Position numbers and translations under genes: made by a program | Notes under the pieces: model-generated | What the model was told of the DNA's origin: nothing | The model's input: the letters and a program-made list of their open reading frames with translations, nothing else | Database searches by the model: none | Part shown: positions 59,649 through 64,000 of the stretch, piece by piece | Position numbering within the stretch: the first letter of the stretch is position 1 | How the letters are laid out: every line of letters begins with the position of its first letter | Assembly: GCA_017463585.1 (NCBI GenBank) | Contig: JAFTOX010000014.1 | Span: forward strand, 1-64,000 | Direction: 5' to 3' | DNA from: Rikenellaceae bacterium | Lineage (GTDB): Bacteria; Bacteroidota; Bacteroidia; Bacteroidales; Rikenellaceae | DNA: 64,000 bases

Positions 59649-59656
59649 CAAATATA
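59649..59656 (-). promoter_or_regulatory. Promoter -7 element of rplU-rpmA
   Basis: Minus-strand TATATTTG (CAAATATA on plus), 45 bp before rplU. Confidence 0.65.
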
Positions 59657-59774
59657 GTAACTTTTCTTCGAACTGCAATAGCAACCGGACTCTTTTTTTA
59701 ATCAATGTGATGTTTTTCGGGTTTTGGCACAGTTTTGACTCCCGTTTTGCCACATTTTTAAGCGATTTTTGGCG

Positions 59775-60143
59775 ATGTTTAAGATAGCGATCATCTCTTC
59801 GGATCAATTTTTACGCACCCTGCTCAGCAATTCGTTGGGGTTGGTCAATGCACGTGTGACGAGTTACGAAGGTTGGAGCGAGGAACTTATCGGACCGTTG
59901 TCGCACTCCAACCTGCTCATCACGTTGTCGAGCTATCCCTTTTTGAGCGGGTACGATGTGGTGCGCCGATTGCGCGACGCGGGAGGTCGTCCGAGAATAT
60001 ATGTGCTCTCGTGGCTACACGACGAACAGAATGTGATGAGCCTGCTCGAAAGTGGGGTCGATCAATATTTCACGTTGCCCGTCAGTGTGCCGCGTTTGTG
60101 TGGCAAGATTGCGGCTCAAATCAACGAGTGGCGCAATGGGTGA
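59775..60143 (+). CDS. Degenerate response-regulator receiver-like protein
   Basis: 122 aa with a receiver-like layout: KIAIISSDQF (first strand with an acidic residue), NLLITLSSYPFLSGYDVVRRLRDAG, RIYVLSWLHDEQ, and LLESGVDQYFTLPVSVPRL, resembling the GADDYL-KPF end. The phospho-acceptor Asp is missing (LLITLSS) and the conserved Lys is Leu (TLPVS). A pseudo-receiver for protein contact is likely. Overlaps the HEAT-like gene by 8 bp. The ATG at 59775 is preferred to a TTG at 59769. Confidence 0.7.
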   Translation: MFKIAIISSDQFLRTLLSNSLGLVNARVTSYEGWSEELIGPLSHSNLLITLSSYPFLSGYDVVRRLRDAGGRPRIYVLSWLHDEQNVMSLLESGVDQYFTLPVSVPRLCGKIAAQINEWRNG

Positions 60144-61092
60144 AGTGGCTGGTATATATGCGCTTACGCTTTTCGTGGTGTCGGTGCTGTTTGCGGCCGT
60201 GTCGATCGTCCACGCACAGACGCACCGACGGCGCGAGCAGGTGCGCAGTTCGCTCGAAAGGTGCTACCTCTCGATTCTGAATCGTCGCCTGCTCGAAGGG
60301 GGTGCGACGGTGTGCCATTTTCCGTTGATCGAACGACGCTCGTCACGGCTGACGCTGGCACGTGTGGTGGCGCATATTGGGGCGGTGACCTACGGCTACG
60401 ACCGTCGGGTATTGAGCGAGGTTGTGCGTCGCTATGAGCTCGATAAGTTGCTCTTGGAACAGACCCGTTTGAGTGGCGGAATGAGGCGGGTGCAGTGGCT
60501 GCATACGTTGGCACAGGTGGAGTGTGGCGAACGGACCTATCGTCGTATGATTAAGCGATTTACGCATAGCCACAATCGCTACATTGCGCTCTGTGTCACC
60601 CTTGCTGCGCTCAACCATTCGCCCGAGCGATGTATTGCGATTCTGGCCGAACGTGAGCGGCGCCTCTCGCCCTTCGATCTGGCGGAGGTGCTGATGATGC
60701 TCAAACGCGGATTGATTCCCGTAGCCTATCAACCTCTGTTGCGAGCCGAGCAGGCAAATGTGCGCCTGCTCGGATTGTGTATCGTGCGCTATTTTGGGGT
60801 TACTGAGGCTGAGGAGGAGATCGTGGAGGCTATTGCAACTTCCGACCGTGAAGTGGCTGAGGCTGCGCTGTTTACGCTTTGCGCGTTGCGGCTACGTTTG
60901 GAGCGTGGCGAGGTGCAACGTGCAGCCGAGCGAATGAGCGTGGGGGAGCGTCGGGCGTGGTATCGTCACTTGGCGTCTGAGGGCTACTCGGCGCAGGCAA
61001 TAGCTCACGTTCTGCCCGCCGAAGATCGAGGACGAATGCACGATTATGTCGAGCAGGCGGTGGCGTCGTATAAACGATTGTTGACAAATTGA
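60136..61092 (+). CDS. Membrane-anchored HEAT-like helical repeat protein
   Basis: 318 aa. One N-terminal TM helix (IYALTLFVVSVLFAAVSIV), then Arg-rich paired helices throughout (YIALCVTLAALNHSPERCIAILAER; ANVRLLGLCIVRYFGVTEAEEEIVEAI; EVAEAALFTLCALR), a pattern of HEAT/armadillo scaffolds. The start at 60136 overlaps the receiver-like gene's end. It precedes a GT2-like gene by 10 bp. Possibly bridges the receiver and the glycosyltransferase-like protein (inference). Confidence 0.72.
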   Translation: MGEVAGIYALTLFVVSVLFAAVSIVHAQTHRRREQVRSSLERCYLSILNRRLLEGGATVCHFPLIERRSSRLTLARVVAHIGAVTYGYDRRVLSEVVRRYELDKLLLEQTRLSGGMRRVQWLHTLAQVECGERTYRRMIKRFTHSHNRYIALCVTLAALNHSPERCIAILAERERRLSPFDLAEVLMMLKRGLIPVAYQPLLRAEQANVRLLGLCIVRYFGVTEAEEEIVEAIATSDREVAEAALFTLCALRLRLERGEVQRAAERMSVGERRAWYRHLASEGYSAQAIAHVLPAEDRGRMHDYVEQAVASYKRLLTN

Positions 61093-61102
61093 ATGTGCGC
61101 GT

Positions 61103-62098
61103 ATGTGGTGGCTTTCGATATTGATACTCAGTGTGTTGGCGGTGACGTTAGTGATGGTGGTGACGGCCTCGGTTCGTATGTTGGCGGCAATGCGCAAGGG
61201 GCGTATGCTGTCCGAGTGCCACGGCTACGGGAGCGAGGCGATGAGCCATACGGGGGTGAGCGTGGTGGTCAGTGGTCGCCAAACCGTGAGCGAGATCGAA
61301 CGGCGCCTCTCGTCGGAGTATTGGCGTTATGAGGTGGTTGTGGTGATCGATTCGTCGCTCGACGCTCGGCTTTTGCGAACGCTCTGTCATAAGTATGCGC
61401 TTATTCGGGTCAGCTTTCCCGCTACCGATGAGTTGCCGATTGATGGTACTCCGTCGCTCTATCGCTCGCGCCAGCGACGCTATCGGCGATTGGTTGTGGT
61501 CGATCGACTACACCGTTCGCGTGCCGACGATTGGAATTGCGGGACGGTTGTGGCCTCGTTCGAGCGCATTGTGCCTATCGAGGCTGACCGTTTTCTGCTG
61601 CCCGATGCCCTGCCTCGCTGGGTGATGGAGCTCCACGAACGTAACGAGCACCGCAACGAGGTGCTCTCGGCTTTTGTCGCACCGACCCACCTTTTCGATT
61701 GGCAACGTGTGGCGATGTTCTCTCGCTCGGCGGTGATCGAGGCGGGCGGTTTTGCGGGCGAGCACCCGCGTCGGACGATGATACGCCGCCTGCGGGGAGG
61801 TCTGCTCCATCTGCCTTTGGCGTGTTCAACTTCTCGCCACCACCGCCCAAAGAGTCCTCTGCAACAGACGTTCATTGTGCTGGGTGCGGTGGCGACGGTT
61901 GCCCTCTTTGCTAAGATTGCTTGTCAGGATTGGGACGGCGCACGCGAGGCGCTGATGTTGATTGTGGCGACCTATGCAACGGCGTTTTTTGCCTCGACGG
62001 TGGCGCTCAGAACCCGCCTTGTGGTGCGAGCCGACCACGACGAAAGTAACGTTGAGAGCCTGCGACGTCTGTTGCGTTGTTCTTTTAGGGTCTATTAG
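61103..62098 (+). CDS. Glycosyltransferase-2-like membrane protein with degenerate catalytic motifs
   Basis: 331 aa. An N-terminal TM helix (ILILSVLAVTLVMVVTASV), then a GT-A-like opening (VSVVVSGRQTVSEIERRLSS, YEVVVVIDSSLDARLLRTL) and a strand RRLVVVDRLHR where the DxD should be. There is no clear DxD, ED or QxxRW motif. Two C-terminal TM helices follow (FIVLGAVATVALFAKIAC; LMLIVATYATAFFASTVAL), as in membrane GT2 enzymes. It closes the trio; catalytic activity is doubtful. Confidence 0.68.
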   Translation: MWWLSILILSVLAVTLVMVVTASVRMLAAMRKGRMLSECHGYGSEAMSHTGVSVVVSGRQTVSEIERRLSSEYWRYEVVVVIDSSLDARLLRTLCHKYALIRVSFPATDELPIDGTPSLYRSRQRRYRRLVVVDRLHRSRADDWNCGTVVASFERIVPIEADRFLLPDALPRWVMELHERNEHRNEVLSAFVAPTHLFDWQRVAMFSRSAVIEAGGFAGEHPRRTMIRRLRGGLLHLPLACSTSRHHRPKSPLQQTFIVLGAVATVALFAKIACQDWDGAREALMLIVATYATAFFASTVALRTRLVVRADHDESNVESLRRLLRCSFRVY

Positions 62099-62178
62099 TG
62101 CGATTTTTTTGGTCAAAGTGCAATAAAATCCAAATATTTTTCGTATCTTTATCACAAAGATAAAGTAAACACTGCGCT

Positions 62179-63015
62179 ATGACAGAAAATATCCAACAAC
62201 AGTTGATGGCCAAAGCCTACAATGCGGCTGTTCGTGCCGGAGCTGTGATTCTCGAAATCTATAAACGTGAGGACTATCACGTCAGTTTGAAGAACGACTC
62301 GTCGCCGCTGACCATTGCCGACCGTCGTGCCCACGAAACCATTAAGGAGTACCTCGGCTCGACCCGTATTCCGATTCTCTCGGAGGAGGGACGCGAGATG
62401 CTCTACGACGAGCGCAAGAATTGGGAACTCTTTTGGTTGGTCGATCCGCTCGATGGTACGAAGGAGTTTATCAACGGCAACAATGAGTTCACGGTCAATA
62501 TCGCTCTGATGAGCGACAACGAGGCGGTTGCGGCGGTTGTCTATGTACCCTATATCAGTCGTATGTTTATGGCTGTGAAGGGTGGTGGTGCCTACGTCAA
62601 GGAGAATGTGGTTGCCGCGACCGACTCGGAGGCTGACTACGCCTCGATTGGCGAGGGCTTGATCTCGCTGCCCGTGGCTACGAAGTGCAACGAGCCGATG
62701 CAGATTGCCATCAGCCGCTCGCACAATACTCCCGAAACCTTTGCACATATCGACGCTATCCGTACGTGCGTGCCCGATTTGGAGGTTGTTGAGCAGGGTA
62801 GTTCGTATAAGTTCTGTATGCTGGCCGAGGGTACGGTCGATTACTATGTTCGCACGTCGAATACCTACGAGTGGGATACCGCAGCGGGCGAACTGATTTT
62901 GGAGGAGGCTGGCGGCTCGACGGTTGCGATCGACAGCGGCAAGCACCTCGCATACAATAAGGAACTGCTGAACAACCCGCACTTTGTTGCCCGCAGCAAG
63001 TATTGCCGTATTTAG
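62179..63015 (+). CDS. cysQ: 3'(2'),5'-bisphosphate nucleotidase
   Basis: 278 aa, inositol-monophosphatase superfamily. Metal-binding LSEEGR, WLVDPLDGTKEFINGN and the C-terminal TYEWDTAAGELILEEAGG are intact. Converts PAP (from sulfate assimilation or acyl-carrier transfers) to AMP. Preceded by a near-consensus TATCTTTA at 62144-62151. Confidence 0.94.
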   Translation: MTENIQQQLMAKAYNAAVRAGAVILEIYKREDYHVSLKNDSSPLTIADRRAHETIKEYLGSTRIPILSEEGREMLYDERKNWELFWLVDPLDGTKEFINGNNEFTVNIALMSDNEAVAAVVYVPYISRMFMAVKGGGAYVKENVVAATDSEADYASIGEGLISLPVATKCNEPMQIAISRSHNTPETFAHIDAIRTCVPDLEVVEQGSSYKFCMLAEGTVDYYVRTSNTYEWDTAAGELILEEAGGSTVAIDSGKHLAYNKELLNNPHFVARSKYCRI

Positions 63016-63047
63016 TGCGGTCGCACGAACTTAAAAATGAGGAAACT

Positions 63048-63488
63048 ATGAGAACGATTTTGAATGTTGCTTTGGGTCTTGCTTTGGCGTTTTGCATTGT
63101 GTTTATGGTGTCGGGCGAGTTTGAGAAATATGTCGACAAGAAGGTCGAGGCGGCAGTAGCTGCACAACTCGGTGCGGGCGAGCAAGACGCTCCCGCAGAA
63201 GAGGTTGCAACTGAGGAGGTGAAACAAACCTCAGTAGTTGCTAAGAAAGTGTCTAAGCCTGCTGACAATCGCCAATATATCGATGTTCGCGGCCCAAAGG
63301 GTAATGTGAAACTTTATGTTGGTCAGCCCAAAGATGAGGTTTTGCAGATGCTTGGAACTCCTGATAGTTTTGATTTTGGTGGTACGTATGAAGATTGTAG
63401 CTATACGGTTGGAAGTGCAATTATGCCGAATCTAAAAATTGAGTTTGAACGTGGTAAATTAAAGAATATACGTAAATACAACTATTAA
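63048..63488 (+). CDS. Membrane-anchored protein with BamE/SmpA-like C-terminal domain
   Basis: 146 aa. An N-terminal TM/signal helix (ILNVALGLALAFCIVFMVSG), an acidic/Ala/Lys linker (~30-70), then KLYVGQPKDEVLQMLGTPDSFDF and LKIEFERGKLKNI, the outline of SmpA/OmlA-type beta domains. The first ~65 residues have higher-GC codon use than the end. The start at 63048 is preferred over frames overlapping cysQ. Function unknown. Confidence 0.72.
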   Translation: MRTILNVALGLALAFCIVFMVSGEFEKYVDKKVEAAVAAQLGAGEQDAPAEEVATEEVKQTSVVAKKVSKPADNRQYIDVRGPKGNVKLYVGQPKDEVLQMLGTPDSFDFGGTYEDCSYTVGSAIMPNLKIEFERGKLKNIRKYNY

Positions 63489-63510
63489 TCTTGTACGTAA
63501 ATAATTAGTT

Positions 63511-63562
63511 CGGATCACTTGCACTCACGAAAAGCTGTGGCGAGTGATCCGATCTCATTTTT
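63511..63562 (+). terminator. Terminator
   Basis: CGGATCACT (63511-63519) pairs with AGTGATCCG (63543-63551), with inner pairing, then ATCTCATTTTTTAT. Confidence 0.75.
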
Positions 63563-63568
63563 TATCGC

Positions 63569-63576
63569 TATCTTTG
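63569..63576 (+). promoter_or_regulatory. Promoter -7 element of dus gene
   Basis: TATCTTTG, 24 bp before the ATG at 63601. Confidence 0.7.
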
Positions 63577-63600
63577 CGCGGAGAAAAACGCACGAAAAAG

Positions 63601-64000
63601 ATGAAAATTGCCGATATCGAGTTGGGCGACAAGCCTCTGTTTCTCGCACCTATGGAGGACGTAACCGATCCTTCGTTCCGCTATATGTGTAAGCGCTTTG
63701 GGGCTGATGTTGTCTATACCGAGTTTATATCGTCCGACGGACTGATCCGCGACGCTGCCAAGTCGCTCGCCAAGCTCAATATTGCCGAGGCGGAGCGCCC
63801 CGTTGGTATCCAGATCTATGGCCACTTGATCGAGCCTATGGTCGAGGCGGCGCGTATGGCCGAGGCGGCTAAGCCCGATATTATCGACATCAATTTTGGT
63901 TGTCCCGTGAAGAAGATCGCCTCGCGCGGTGCGGGTAGCGGTATGATGCGCGATGTGCCTCTGATGGTCGAGATGACGCGCCAGATTGTGCAGGCGGTGA
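63601..64000 (+). CDS. dusB: tRNA-dihydrouridine synthase (3' end outside window)
   Basis: The first 133 residues of an FMN-dependent Dus enzyme: LFLAPMEDVTDPSFRYMCKRFGADVVYTEFIS, VGIQIYGH, DIINFGCP-type motif (DIIDINFGCPVKKIASRGAGSGMMRD). The catalytic Cys normally lies at about residue 100 in the NFGCP motif, which is present. The window cuts the rest. DusB is the most likely subfamily. Confidence 0.93.
   Translation, partial: MKIADIELGDKPLFLAPMEDVTDPSFRYMCKRFGADVVYTEFISSDGLIRDAAKSLAKLNIAEAERPVGIQIYGHLIEPMVEAARMAEAAKPDIIDINFGCPVKKIASRGAGSGMMRDVPLMVEMTRQIVQAV

Overview
The window comes from a gut-type Bacteroidota genome. Gene starts are preceded by the Bacteroidetes -7 element TAnnTTTG (TATCTTTG, TATATTTG, TACCTTTG, TAACTTTG) rather than sigma-70 boxes. 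The gene content also fits: Porin_10-like porin, DUF4295 beside L33/L28, DUF4923, DUF4878, S9 DPP-IV and a SPASM radical SAM/lipoprotein pair. Coding DNA is moderately GC-rich with heavy TCG (Ser) use, which suggests Rikenellaceae (Alistipes-like). That placement is inference.

Layout. 1-~470: AT-rich tail of an accessory element with a cut-off HTH protein and inverted repeats. 0.6-5.2 kb: glutaminase, ECF sigma factor plus membrane partner, secreted His/Pro-repeat protein, rhodanese, tRNA-Pro(TGG). 5.3-8.1 kb (minus): a compact three-gene operon (5-alpha-reductase-like, OYE-like reductase, SDR) matching gut bile-acid/steroid delta-4 reduction and 3-OH epimerisation clusters. 8.4-12.0 kb: SPFH / ribbon-helix-helix / PH-like / hydrolase operon. 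12.1-15.1 kb (minus): manC-murF-sirtuin. 15.3-19.0 kb: pssA, porin, lytic transglycosylase. 19.0-20.2 kb: repeat-rich spacer and a composition-shifted cyclase gene bracketed by two copies of one promoter region. 20.2-25.9 kb: oligopeptide transporter, frameshifted pepT, nadE, DUF4923. 26.0-28.2 kb: AT-rich islet with a split FN3 protein. 28.2-34.8 kb: flavin reductase, CD225 protein, rpe-ABC-F-rlmB-metallopeptidase, rmuC.

34.9-42.4 kb: aminotransferase, WG-repeat protein kinase, nadC, DPP-IV, then a WG-repeat pseudokinase coupled to a vWA protein. 42.7-48.2 kb: mazG and rimP-nusA-infB. 48.3-53.9 kb: lipoproteins, rpmB-rpmG-DUF4295, pyrD-cinA, pdxB, tRNA-Pro(CGG). 53.9-57.1 kb (minus): pseudouridine synthase, a SPASM radical SAM enzyme and three lipoproteins sharing a Met-Tyr-Gly-x-Pro motif. 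57.3-59.6 kb: ZnuA/ZnuC without a permease, L27/L21. 59.8-62.1 kb: coupled degenerate-receiver / HEAT-like / degenerate-GT2 trio. The window ends with cysQ, a BamE-like protein and the start of a dihydrouridine synthase gene.

The best candidates for under-described systems are the radical SAM/MYGxP-lipoprotein locus, the WG kinase + WG pseudokinase + vWA set, and the receiver/HEAT/GT2 trio. The steroid operon is the clearest ecological lead.
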